Source: Candidatus Sulfotelmatobacter sp. (GTDB taxonomy: Bacteria > Acidobacteriota > Terriglobia > Terriglobales > Acidobacteriaceae). Taken from it: a stretch of DNA of 8,016 nucleotides. Of this stretch, positions 1-5,566 are shown one piece after another. The stretch lies in NCBI GenBank assembly GCA_030049565.1, contig JASIKQ010000501.1, positions 1-8,016 on the forward strand. The letters are read 5' to 3'. The stretch's first letter is position 1, and the number at the start of each line of letters is the position of its first letter. The translations under genes and the position numbers were made by a program. Below the pieces are notes generated by a model, which was not told where the DNA came from, ran no database searches, and was given only the letters and a program-made list of their open reading frames with translations.

Positions 1-563
1 TCTTTAACTCCGGGAACGTCCGTGAGAAAAATGAGGGTATTGGCGTGGCAGGCCGCGGCACAGGCCGCGGCCATCTCGTCGGCGTTTACGTTGTAGTATT
101 CGCCGTCGGCGCCCAGCGCCAGGGAAGCCAGCACCGGAATTCCTCCCTGCTGCCACAGCGCCTCGATCCAACACGGTTCGGCGAAGCAGATCTCGCCTAC
201 GAATCCCAGGTCGCGGCCATGAACGAATTTCTTGCGTGCGCGCAGCGTCATTCCGTCGCCGCCGCAGAATCCGATGGCAGGCATTCCCGCCCTCTGAATC
301 GCCGCCACAAGCTTTTTATTGATGGTTCCACCCAGCACCATGAGCGCAGCATCGCGAGCTTCAGCATCCGTAACCCGCAGGCCATCGACGAACTCGCTCT
401 TTTTTCCCAGGCGCGCCAACATGCGCGTGAGCGCGCCGCCGCCGCCATGTACCACGGCTACCCGATGGCCATCCTGCGCCAACTCGGCAATCGCGCCCGC
501 GCACTTGCGCAGAATCGAGGCATCTTCGATCGCTGCGCCGCCAACTTTTACCACCACGATCAC
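1..563 (-). CDS. argB: Acetylglutamate kinase, N-terminal 187 residues (cut by window edge)
   Basis: Phosphorylates N-acetyl-L-glutamate with ATP, the second step of arginine/ornithine synthesis, in the cytoplasm. The reading frame gives an amino-acid-kinase fold. The N-terminal strand VVVKVGG (residues 3-9) carries the ATP-binding Lys. The glycine loop VVHGGGGALTR covers 37-47, where many ArgBs have HGGGP or HGGGK. DGLRVTD lies at 60-66 and the acetylglutamate-site motif YYNVNADE at 156-163. The start is GTG at 563. It overlaps the argC stop in a GTGA tetranucleotide, so translation is probably coupled to argC. The normal length is about 260-300 residues, so the C-terminal third (much of the ATP-binding half) lies beyond position 1. 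Last gene of the visible argR-argC-argB operon. Identification is secure. Confidence 0.95.
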   Translation of the reverse strand, partial: MIVVVKVGGAAIEDASILRKCAGAIAELAQDGHRVAVVHGGGGALTRMLARLGKKSEFVDGLRVTDAEARDAALMVLGGTINKKLVAAIQRAGMPAIGFCGGDGMTLRARKKFVHGRDLGFVGEICFAEPCWIEALWQQGGIPVLASLALGADGEYYNVNADEMAAACAAACHANTLIFLTDVPGVK

Positions 564-1603
564 TGCAAGCCCTCCCGCTCGTCCCAGCCATACATTAAGT
601 TCATGTTCTGGACTGCCTGACCCGCCGCGCCCTTCAGCAGGTTGTCGAGGCAGGAAACCAGCACCAGACGCCGTCCATCCCCGGCGAGGCAGAAACCGAG
701 ATCGCAAAAATTGCTGTGCAGCGAATACTGCACCTGCGGCAGCTTCGGCGGAGCAAACACCCACACCCATGGCTTGCTCGCATAACAATCGCGGTAAATC
801 ATCTCCACTTCTGCCGCCTGCATTGCACGCGTCAGCCGCACATAGATCGTCGAAAGAATTCCGCGCGGAATTGGTAACAGATGCGGAGTAAAAGTCAGCT
901 CGCCATCGCTTAGTCCAAGCTGCTCCACCATTTCTCCCACATGGCGGTGGGTGAAAACTGAGTACGCCGAGAGATTGTCCGCCACGGAAACGAAGTGCGT
1001 GTGTGCGCTCGGCGCTTTTCCTGCTCCCGAAACCCCTGACTTTGAATCGGAAATGATTCCCCACTCGCGGTCGATGACCTCGCCGCTGACTAAGGGCGCG
1101 AGTGCCAAAATCACCGATGTCGCATAGCATCCGGGATTCGCTACTAACTGTGCTTGCATTATGCAATCACCGTTCAACTCGGGCAGACCATACACCGCTT
1201 GTTCTGTCAAACCCCCAGCATTCGCCTGGTCTTCATCGTCGAATGAGTAAATCGCGCGATGCTGTGCCTGCTTCAACCGCCAGGCGCCGCTGAGATCGAT
1301 TACCCGCAAGCCTTGATAAATCGCTTGCGGAACAAGCGAACGTGACGCTTCATGCGGCGTCGCAAGAAAAAGCAATTGCACGCCCTGGCGCTTCAGTTCG
1401 CTCCAGCACAGCCCGGCCATCGGATAGCCACCGTTTCCCGACAACTGCGGAAACACCTCGGCCAGATCCCGCGCGCCGTCCGAACCTTCCCGCTGCAATA
1501 ACACAGGCTTTTCCAGCCGCGGATGGCGACCGAGAATACGGGTCAACTCCAAACCCGAATAGCCGCTGGCCCCCAGCACCGCCGTCTTGAGCTTTGCACA
1601 CAT
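560..1603 (-). CDS. argC: N-acetyl-gamma-glutamyl-phosphate reductase
   Basis: Reduces N-acetylglutamyl-5-phosphate (the ArgB product) to the semialdehyde using NADPH, the third step of arginine synthesis. The product is 347 residues, the usual length for the long ArgC type. The N-terminal Rossmann glycine motif GASGYSG covers residues 11-17. DLSGAWRL (103-110) follows, then the active-site motif NPGCYAT with nucleophile Cys159. SGVSGAGK and the FTHRHVGEM stretch, with the probable catalytic His, come next, and the C-terminus has the family-typical QNMNLMYG. The open frame extends upstream to 1663, but ATG at 1603 is chosen. The protein starts properly there (MCAKLKTAVLGASG), GAGGAG lies 11 nt upstream, and the A of ATG is the last base of the argR TGA stop. 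It overlaps argB by 4 bp at its own end, so the three genes are translationally linked. Confidence 0.96.
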   Translation of the reverse strand: MCAKLKTAVLGASGYSGLELTRILGRHPRLEKPVLLQREGSDGARDLAEVFPQLSGNGGYPMAGLCWSELKRQGVQLLFLATPHEASRSLVPQAIYQGLRVIDLSGAWRLKQAQHRAIYSFDDEDQANAGGLTEQAVYGLPELNGDCIMQAQLVANPGCYATSVILALAPLVSGEVIDREWGIISDSKSGVSGAGKAPSAHTHFVSVADNLSAYSVFTHRHVGEMVEQLGLSDGELTFTPHLLPIPRGILSTIYVRLTRAMQAAEVEMIYRDCYASKPWVWVFAPPKLPQVQYSLHSNFCDLGFCLAGDGRRLVLVSCLDNLLKGAAGQAVQNMNLMYGWDEREGLQ

Positions 1604-2049
1604 CAGCCGAGCATCTCCTCGATTCGCGCCGCAACTTTCTTGGCGGCTTCTTTGTCCGGGCAAACAATCAGGATTGCGTCATCGCCTGCGATCGTGCCCA
1701 CGACCTCTTCCCATTCCTGCTCGTCGAGCGCCGCCGCGACCGGCTGTGCGCTGCCAATAATGGTCTTGACCACAAGCAAATTTTGAGCCGGCCGCGCATC
1801 GAGCACGAACTCACGAACCAGCCGCTTAACCGGAGGCAAGGCCACCGCTGCGGCGCCTTCCCCTTGCGGCAGCCCATATCCGGCCGGAGTCTTGATCAAA
1901 CCCAGGTCGCGTATATCCCGCGACAGCGTGGCCTGAGTCACTCTGAAGCCGCGCTTGCGAAGGGCGCGCTGCAAATCTTCCTGATTGGCAACCGGCGCCT
2001 GGCGCACAGCTTCCAAAATGGCCCTCTGCCGCAGTGATTTATTCATCAT
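1603..2049 (-). CDS. argR: Arginine repressor
   Basis: Transcription factor that binds DNA as an arginine-bound hexamer and represses arginine-biosynthesis genes. It has 148 residues, a standard ArgR length. The N-terminal winged helix-turn-helix spans about 1-65, with the recognition helix in VTQATLSRDI (37-46), the family's diagnostic SRD motif. A short linker leads to the C-terminal oligomerisation and arginine-binding domain (about 75-148), whose GTIAGDDAILIV (118-129) contains the paired Asp residues (123, 124) expected to contact L-arginine. First gene of the operon, directly ahead of argC. Two ATG codons are adjacent (2049 and 2046). No Shine-Dalgarno sequence is visible, because the upstream bases form an AT-rich ARG box. 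Translation may therefore be leaderless or SD-independent. The operator overlapping the start codon points to autorepression. Confidence 0.96.
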   Translation of the reverse strand: MMNKSLRQRAILEAVRQAPVANQEDLQRALRKRGFRVTQATLSRDIRDLGLIKTPAGYGLPQGEGAAAVALPPVKRLVREFVLDARPAQNLLVVKTIIGSAQPVAAALDEQEWEEVVGTIAGDDAILIVCPDKEAAKKVAARIEEMLG

Positions 2050-2084
2050 GAATAATTATTCAATCGTATGAATAAATATGCTTA
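2047..2084. promoter_or_regulatory. Tandem ARG-box operator over the argR start
   Basis: Positions 2049-2062 read TGAATAATTATTCA, a perfect 14-bp palindrome matching the E. coli ARG-box core TGAATwwwwATTCA at every position. A second box at 2069-2082, TGAATAAATATGCT, matches 12 of 14. Taken as 18-bp boxes (2047-2064 and 2067-2084) they are 2 bp apart with centres 20 bp apart. Tandem boxes one helical face apart, 2-3 bp between them, are the classical ArgR hexamer site. A further half-site ATTCA lies at 2041-2045 inside the gene. The site covers the argR start codon and probably the promoter, so ArgR should repress its own operon when arginine is plentiful. The motif is seen directly; occupancy is inferred. 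Confidence 0.85.
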
Positions 2085-2112
2085 ATGTTTCAAATCGCGG
2101 TGGACCTGTCAA
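2063..2112 (-). promoter_or_regulatory. Candidate argR-operon promoter elements
   Basis: On the minus strand a TTGACA (2112 to 2107) and, closer to the gene, a TTGAAA (2093 to 2088) resemble sigma-70 -35 boxes. The best -10 downstream of TTGAAA is TACGAT (2068 to 2063), with a long 19-nt spacer. Downstream of TTGACA at normal spacing only AACATT fits. Neither pair is convincing, but any start site here would be covered by the ARG boxes. If transcription began near 2055-2049 the mRNA would be nearly leaderless, in keeping with the missing Shine-Dalgarno. Confidence 0.3.
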
Positions 2113-2334
2113 GCGGGAAATATAAATCTCCCTTTTTGGGTAACTACCGGCGCGAACAGGATGCAAGGCGGGCGGGCATCACGCCCAGCGGGCGGAACCG
2201 ATGTGCAAGTGGCTCTACCACGTTAATTCGCCAATGAAAACTCCGAAAACGACGACGGCGGAATTCCTGTTCACGAAAAAGGATTCGCAGCAAGCCTGAG
2301 CTTCGAATGGAGAAGTGTATGCAACGAAGTTTGT
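2085..2334. other. Intergenic region between the small exported protein gene and argR
   Basis: About 250 bp without a credible gene. It contains the -35-like hexamers for argR at its left end (2088-2112), a small perfect inverted repeat GGTA-AC-TACC (2139-2148), and a candidate minus-strand terminator (2276-2308). Open frames crossing it on either strand are continuations of shadow frames of the neighbouring gene and show no recognisable domain. Nothing else is seen. Confidence 0.6.
2276..2308 (-). terminator. Candidate intrinsic terminator of the small exported protein gene
   Basis: Read on the minus strand, ATTCG AAGC (2308 to 2300), loop TCAG, GCTT (2295 to 2292), a 4-nt bulge, then CGAAT (2287 to 2283) form a 9-bp interrupted hairpin. 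It is followed by CC and a run of five T (2280 to 2276). It begins 26 nt after the stop codon of the upstream gene. The bulge and modest GC content make it a weak-to-moderate terminator. The position is right and there is no competing candidate. Confidence 0.45.
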
Positions 2335-2862
2335 CTACGGATCGTAAACTGAGCTTCCATAGCCTTGTTTGCGGGCCGATTCCTGCATCCGCTCCAGTTG
2401 GCTTTTTTGCTCCTGCAACTGCGACTGCATGCGCTCGGCCTGTTGCTGCTTTTCCTGCTGGCGCTTGTTCCATTCCACGCAGCCCTCCACGCAGTTTCCC
2501 GGCGCAAACTGGATGGATTGATTGATCTCGTCGATTTGTTTTTCGAGCGCAGCGATCTGGCTCTTCTGCGCCTGAATCTGCGACCTCCAACGCTCCGCCT
2601 CTTTGGCATCCTTTGACGCAGCCGGCGCCGAGCTTGCAGCTTGTACCTCACTTGTTTGCGCCTCCGGCACCGATGCCGCGTGAGCAGGCATTTCCTCATT
2701 CGTGATCACTTTGACCGGCTTGGCGTCCTTGCCCTGCGCTGCTTTCTTTTGACGCTGTTGGCGGGCAAGGTCGCCCAGCGATGGAGAATCCTGTGCGAAC
2801 AAGGTCCCGGCAACAACGAGCACCGCCAGGAATGTCGAAATTCGTCTGTATATGGGGACCAT
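2335..2862 (-). CDS. Small exported coiled-coil protein of unknown function
   Basis: Function not recognised. A 175-residue product begins with a Sec-type signal peptide: basic MVPIYRR, then a hydrophobic ISTFLAVLVVAGTLFA, with likely cleavage after residue 23 (LFA|QD). A basic stretch, SLGDLARQQRQKK (28-40), follows. An Ala/Ser-rich linker (about 57-85) leads to two charged Gln/Lys/Glu-rich helices (about 86-118 and 129-165), probably a coiled-coil hairpin. The turn between them holds CVEGC (Cys124, Cys128), which could form a disulfide after export. The C-terminus is short and polar. The frame is open to 2934, but ATG at 2862 is chosen because it places the signal peptide at the N-terminus and has GAGGTG 5 nt upstream. 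Similar short exported proteins are frequent in Acidobacteria (from memory). It lies 151 bp downstream of the radical SAM gene, so it may be a separate unit; a TAGAAT at 2912 to 2907 is a weak -10 candidate. Confidence 0.8.
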   Translation of the reverse strand: MVPIYRRISTFLAVLVVAGTLFAQDSPSLGDLARQQRQKKAAQGKDAKPVKVITNEEMPAHAASVPEAQTSEVQAASSAPAASKDAKEAERWRSQIQAQKSQIAALEKQIDEINQSIQFAPGNCVEGCVEWNKRQQEKQQQAERMQSQLQEQKSQLERMQESARKQGYGSSVYDP

Positions 2863-3013
2863 GCAAGCACCTCGCGGCGTCAGGATATGGCACTCCGCTC
2901 CAGCAAATTCTATTGGCAGAAGCTCGCCTCCCATCGTTACGAATGGACCCTATGGCCACGTGACGTTCGTGCATGGCAGAGTGGAAACACCTTAGTTGTC
3001 TTGGGCTACGCCT

Positions 3014-4153
3014 TTATTGGGCGCCTGCGCCGATGCCGTCGAAGCGGCTGCCAGTAATTGCCGGTACGAGTTGAATCTGCACCAGCCGCCGGGGTGCGGC
3101 GGTCTCTGTTTTGGCTAGCAGATTGGCGGAGGGTATGCCGGTGCGCGCATACGATTTTTCGCAGTCGGCGATCGAGGGTCCACGCATGTTGCCTTCAAGG
3201 AAAGCAAGGCCGGGGCAGCGGGTGCAAGTCGATCCGTGAGCGCACTTCGAGCAACTCGTCAGATCACGCAGCCGGATCGAGCGCACTTCTTTCAACTGCT
3301 CCGAATTGCGCCAGATGTCGATGAATCGCTGCCGGCGCACATTGCCGCAGGATAATGGAAACTGCACGCAAGGGTAGAATTCGCCGTAAGGCGAGACGTA
3401 GCAAGCGGTATGCCCCGCGCTGCACGGCAACGAATCCATGCTGTCGGGTGTAGGCGGGGGCGGCGGTGCGCAGAACTCTTCGGCGTTGCCAATAAAAGCT
3501 TCGTCGCGGAAGATCTGCCGCAATGCCGATTCGCCCGCATTCAACGTCAGTACTGAGCGGTCCCCATCCATCATGGGAGTGACTGTGGGATCCAGAGTGC
3601 ACTCCACGCCAAGTTCATCGGCGAGCGCGCGAACGCCATGGATATCCTCGCGATTCGCGGTCATCAGGACATTCGCCATGATGACCTTCAGATTCTGCGA
3701 TTTGAGGAAGCGGATGGCGTTGATCGAGCGCCGCAGCGAGCCCGGCACCTTCGTGATTGCGTCGTGAACCTCCGGCCGGTGCGAATAGATACTGACCTGA
3801 ATCGATTGCACTGCCAGTTCGCGCAGCCGCGCCGCCTGCTCTTCGCGAATCAGCACCGCATTGGTCTTAAGCTTGACGCAGAACGTGAGTTCGCGCGCGT
3901 ATTCCAGAATTTCGAAAAAATCCCTGCGCAAAAAGACTTCGCCCCCGCTCAGCGTGAGAATGAAAACCCCGGCCTCGGCCATTTCCTTGAGCAGGAACTT
4001 GATTTCGGCGGTGGTCATCTCGCCGTGATCGTCGTGATCGAGATAACAGTGAATGCACTTCTCGTTGCAGCGGTAGGTAAGATCGACTTGTACGCTGAAA
4101 GGCACGCCCAGCGCCAGCGCCCGGTCGCTCATTTCCTGGAGCAGCGCGCTCAA
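3014..4153 (-). CDS. Radical SAM/SPASM peptide-modifying enzyme, PqqE-like
   Basis: Probable cytoplasmic radical SAM maturase acting on a peptide or protein presented by the adjacent PqqD-like protein; the reaction is unknown. The product is 379 residues. The SAM-binding [4Fe-4S] motif is CNEKCIHC (Cys29, 33, 36), followed by TLSGGE (67-72). The C-terminal SPASM domain for auxiliary clusters shows C244-x12-G257-x4-C262, then C301-x2-C304-x5-C310-x2-C313 and C331, with extra Cys at 228, 251 and 269. A Pro-rich segment, CAPPPPPTP, precedes it. After the last cluster Cys comes a roughly 45-residue tail ending LVQIQLVPAITGSRFDG, not assignable to either domain. The start is TTG at 4153, forming a TTGA overlap with the upstream stop and with GGAG 5 nt before it. 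An ATG at 4132 is a weaker alternative. SPASM proteins include PqqE, AlbA and mycofactocin MftC. Family is certain, substrate is not. Confidence 0.93.
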   Translation of the reverse strand: MSALLQEMSDRALALGVPFSVQVDLTYRCNEKCIHCYLDHDDHGEMTTAEIKFLLKEMAEAGVFILTLSGGEVFLRRDFFEILEYARELTFCVKLKTNAVLIREEQAARLRELAVQSIQVSIYSHRPEVHDAITKVPGSLRRSINAIRFLKSQNLKVIMANVLMTANREDIHGVRALADELGVECTLDPTVTPMMDGDRSVLTLNAGESALRQIFRDEAFIGNAEEFCAPPPPPTPDSMDSLPCSAGHTACYVSPYGEFYPCVQFPLSCGNVRRQRFIDIWRNSEQLKEVRSIRLRDLTSCSKCAHGSTCTRCPGLAFLEGNMRGPSIADCEKSYARTGIPSANLLAKTETAAPRRLVQIQLVPAITGSRFDGIGAGAQ

Positions 4154-4470
4154 ACCCGCTCCGGCACACGCGAATTCGCGGGAGTAATCGGCTGGTCAGA
4201 GATCAGAAGAATGCCGTGTTTGGCCAAGTCCTTAGCCAGCATTTCGGCGTCGCGTAATGCTTCCTCGCCATTCACTTCGAATTCAGAACAGATTTTGCTG
4301 TTCACAATTTCATCCAGCAGCGTCGCGCCATCCACAGCCTCCCAGAGAATGGTCGCGGTCGGATTCAGCGTAAACAGCGTGGAATCCACGGCCGACATCA
4401 CTAGCATCTCTTCGCCCAGCTTGCGGGCGGCGACGCGGGCGCTGCGGGCGACGTAAACTCTTCCGCTCAT
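4150..4470 (-). CDS. PqqD-like peptide chaperone (RiPP recognition element)
   Basis: A 106-residue protein of the PqqD family, whose winged-helix fold binds leader peptides and delivers them to a partner radical SAM enzyme. The family-type core is GEEMLVMSAVDSTLFTLN (residues 19-36) followed by PTATILWEAVDGATLLDEIV (37-56). The second half is helical (about 70-90), with a hydrophobic HGILLI strand and a Pro-containing tail. The start is ATG at 4470, overlapping the stop of the kinase-like gene in an ATGA. GGGAG 9 nt upstream supports it. An in-frame TTG at 4485 is less likely. The gene is directly followed, with a 4-bp overlap, by the radical SAM/SPASM gene, the usual PqqD-PqqE type pairing. 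Its presence is the main argument that the cassette modifies a ribosomal peptide. It is unlikely to belong to PQQ synthesis, since no other pqq gene is seen. Confidence 0.88.
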   Translation of the reverse strand: MSGRVYVARSARVAARKLGEEMLVMSAVDSTLFTLNPTATILWEAVDGATLLDEIVNSKICSEFEVNGEEALRDAEMLAKDLAKHGILLISDQPITPANSRVPERV

Positions 4471-5315
4471 CGGATCAACTCCCAAACTCGCGGGTCCGGC
4501 GCAAATGTGAGCCGGTACACCGGCACGCGGTGCACAAAATCGCAGGCCCCCTGAAAGACCAGCCGCACCATCTCTTGATCTTCGGCAAAAAAAAGCATGT
4601 TGGCCAAAACTTCCCGGCCGGCATCGGCGACACTCACCGGCTCAATGCGATTCTGCGGTCCTTTCGCCAATAAATAAAGTGCCGCCAAAGGTGCGCGAGT
4701 GTTCTCGCCAACTTTTGCCAGTTCTCCCGCAAAAGGCGTGCCAAATGCAAGGTAGCCGTCCTCAGCCTTGCGAACGTACGAAATCTCATCGGTGAGAAGT
4801 GTGGCGTCTGCGGGCGCGAGGCGCGAGATAGTAGTCTTGCCCGCTCCCGATATGCCTGCAAACAGAAACGCCTTGCCATTGCGAATGGCGCTGGCGGAGT
4901 GAATCAGAAATCCGCCCTGCCTGGCCAACAACAATGTGTGAACGATGCGCAGAACAGCGTCAATCGAATACGGATTGGCGCTCTGCCGGATGTGCCCGCG
5001 CCGTGTGCCTGGATCCCACTCGGCGCGGAAGTCGCCACGCTGCATCAACCAGCGGCCTTCTCGGCAGGTCACGCTGACATCTGCATCTGGGTCGCTGGAT
5101 TCAGACTGGCCTAGGTCGACATCGAACTCGAATTCCGCTTCCTCATTCGCCTGCTCGCTCACAAAACCCGCGTAGCGGTTCTGCAGGATGGCCAGGAAAT
5201 CTGCATCGCTTGTGTTCACGCGCACAGAAATGCCGCCGATAGTGATCACTAGGCTGTAAACCGCGGCTTGTGTCGCTAGTCGGGGCACCGAGAAAGTGTT
5301 GGGAAAGCTCATCAT
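4467..5315 (-). CDS. HPr kinase/phosphorylase-related P-loop protein
   Basis: A 282-residue protein whose C-terminal half resembles the HPr Ser kinase catalytic domain. GGFLIHSASAI (134-144, with His139) precedes the Walker A loop GISGAGKTT (154-162). A TDEIS acidic motif (175-179) and GTPFAGE (192-198) follow, in HprK-like order. The N-terminal half (about 20-120) is not recognised and has no transmembrane segment. Genuine HprK acts on the phosphocarrier HPr, but no ptsH is present. HprK-related proteins are also encoded beside PqqD-like and radical SAM genes (for example ScmC of the SynChlorMet cassette) and in some lasso-peptide clusters, where a homologue phosphorylates a peptide serine. 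A peptide kinase or ATP-dependent partner role is therefore inferred. First gene of the cassette. Two adjacent ATGs (5315, 5312) are possible starts and the Shine-Dalgarno is weak. A TTG at 5327 would add four residues. Confidence 0.85.
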   Translation of the reverse strand: MMSFPNTFSVPRLATQAAVYSLVITIGGISVRVNTSDADFLAILQNRYAGFVSEQANEEAEFEFDVDLGQSESSDPDADVSVTCREGRWLMQRGDFRAEWDPGTRRGHIRQSANPYSIDAVLRIVHTLLLARQGGFLIHSASAIRNGKAFLFAGISGAGKTTISRLAPADATLLTDEISYVRKAEDGYLAFGTPFAGELAKVGENTRAPLAALYLLAKGPQNRIEPVSVADAGREVLANMLFFAEDQEMVRLVFQGACDFVHRVPVYRLTFAPDPRVWELIR

Positions 5316-5357
5316 ACATCCGGCCAAAGGAAAAGATTTCGAGTGGTGGGGGATTTT

Positions 5358-5510
5358 TCACAGACTCCGCCATAAAGCCATAGGGTTTTTCCCGATCAAT
5401 TCTGGGAATTCGGTTTCCGTAACACTAGCGAAAAACCGGTTGCAGGTCGCTGGATGTGAGGTAAGATTGCCCGGTTTTTGTCTGGCAAGCCCAATTCGCT
5501 GGCCGGACAT
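5358..5510 (-). CDS. Speculative 50-codon ORF, possible precursor peptide
   Basis: An ATG-to-TGA frame of 50 codons lies immediately upstream of the kinase-like gene, on the same strand, with 42 nt between its stop and that gene's ATG at 5315. The predicted peptide starts MSGQRIGLARQKPGN. It has one Cys (residue 23) and continues FFASVTETEFPELIGKNP to the end, ALWRSL. The acidic/hydrophobic second half is reminiscent of RiPP leader regions, but I recognise no known precursor family. Against it: no good Shine-Dalgarno precedes the ATG, third-position GC is only about one half, and the ORF covers a region expected to hold the promoter of the divergent protease gene. It may be chance. It is listed because the cassette needs a substrate and this is the best-placed small ORF. 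Confidence 0.22.
   Translation of the reverse strand: MSGQRIGLARQKPGNLTSHPATCNRFFASVTETEFPELIGKNPMALWRSL
5431..5479. repeat. 9-bp perfect inverted repeat in the divergent intergenic region
   Basis: AAAAACCGG at 5431-5439 and its exact reverse complement CCGGTTTTT at 5471-5479 are separated by 31 bp. The left arm is part of a small palindrome, AACCGGTT (5434-5441). Each arm ends in five A/T, so a transcript in either direction could fold into a long-loop stem ending in U residues. Arm centres are 40 bp apart, close to four helical turns, so a dimeric or looping regulator is another reading. It lies between the divergent kinase-like and sedolisin genes. Function not known. Confidence 0.5.
5440..5467 (+). 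promoter_or_regulatory. Weak candidate promoter for the sedolisin gene
   Basis: TTGCAG (5440-5445) and TAAGAT (5462-5467), 16 bp apart, are the best sigma-70-like pair seen upstream of the plus-strand protease gene. TAAGAT matches the -10 consensus at 4 of 6 positions and TTGCAG matches the -35 at 3 of 6. The pair sits inside the spacer of the inverted repeat at 5431-5479, which would suit an operator arrangement. It would leave a leader of about 90 nt. The elements are poor and the call is tentative. Confidence 0.2.
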
Positions 5511-5566
5511 TCAAGAGACCGATTTCGATAAAACTAATGGCTGAAGTGAACCGAGAGGATAAAAAA

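Noticed and set aside
45..891. Long plus-strand frames antisense to argB and argC (191 and 190 residues)
   Set aside because: Arg/Ser/Pro/Ala-rich translations without domains, opposite well-identified arginine genes; shadows of GC-rich coding DNA.
2863..2934. Upstream extension of the exported protein gene to an ATG at 2934
   Set aside because: It would bury the signal peptide 24 residues in; the ATG at 2862 has a ribosome site and puts the signal at the N-terminus.
2863..3013. Possible precursor peptide gene or terminator downstream of the radical SAM gene
   Set aside because: No short ORF with a start, ribosome site and leader-like composition, and no hairpin followed by a T-run, was found in these 151 bp.
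5143..5373. 76-residue minus-strand frame starting MAESVKNPPPLEIF, overlapping the start of the kinase-like gene
   Set aside because: Most of it lies inside the kinase-like coding region in another frame, its C-terminal part has a shadow-like Arg/His-rich composition, and no domain is seen.
5328..5420. AAAGCC and short G/C blocks reminiscent of a c-di-GMP-I (GEMM) riboswitch
   Set aside because: The conserved GCAAA...GAAA half and the paired P2/P3 arms could not be found in order, so the resemblance is too slight to call.
5296..5544. 82-residue plus-strand frame across the divergent intergenic region
   Set aside because: It begins inside the opposite gene's start, has no ribosome site, and ends just before the clear ribosome site of the protease; it reads as open intergenic sequence.
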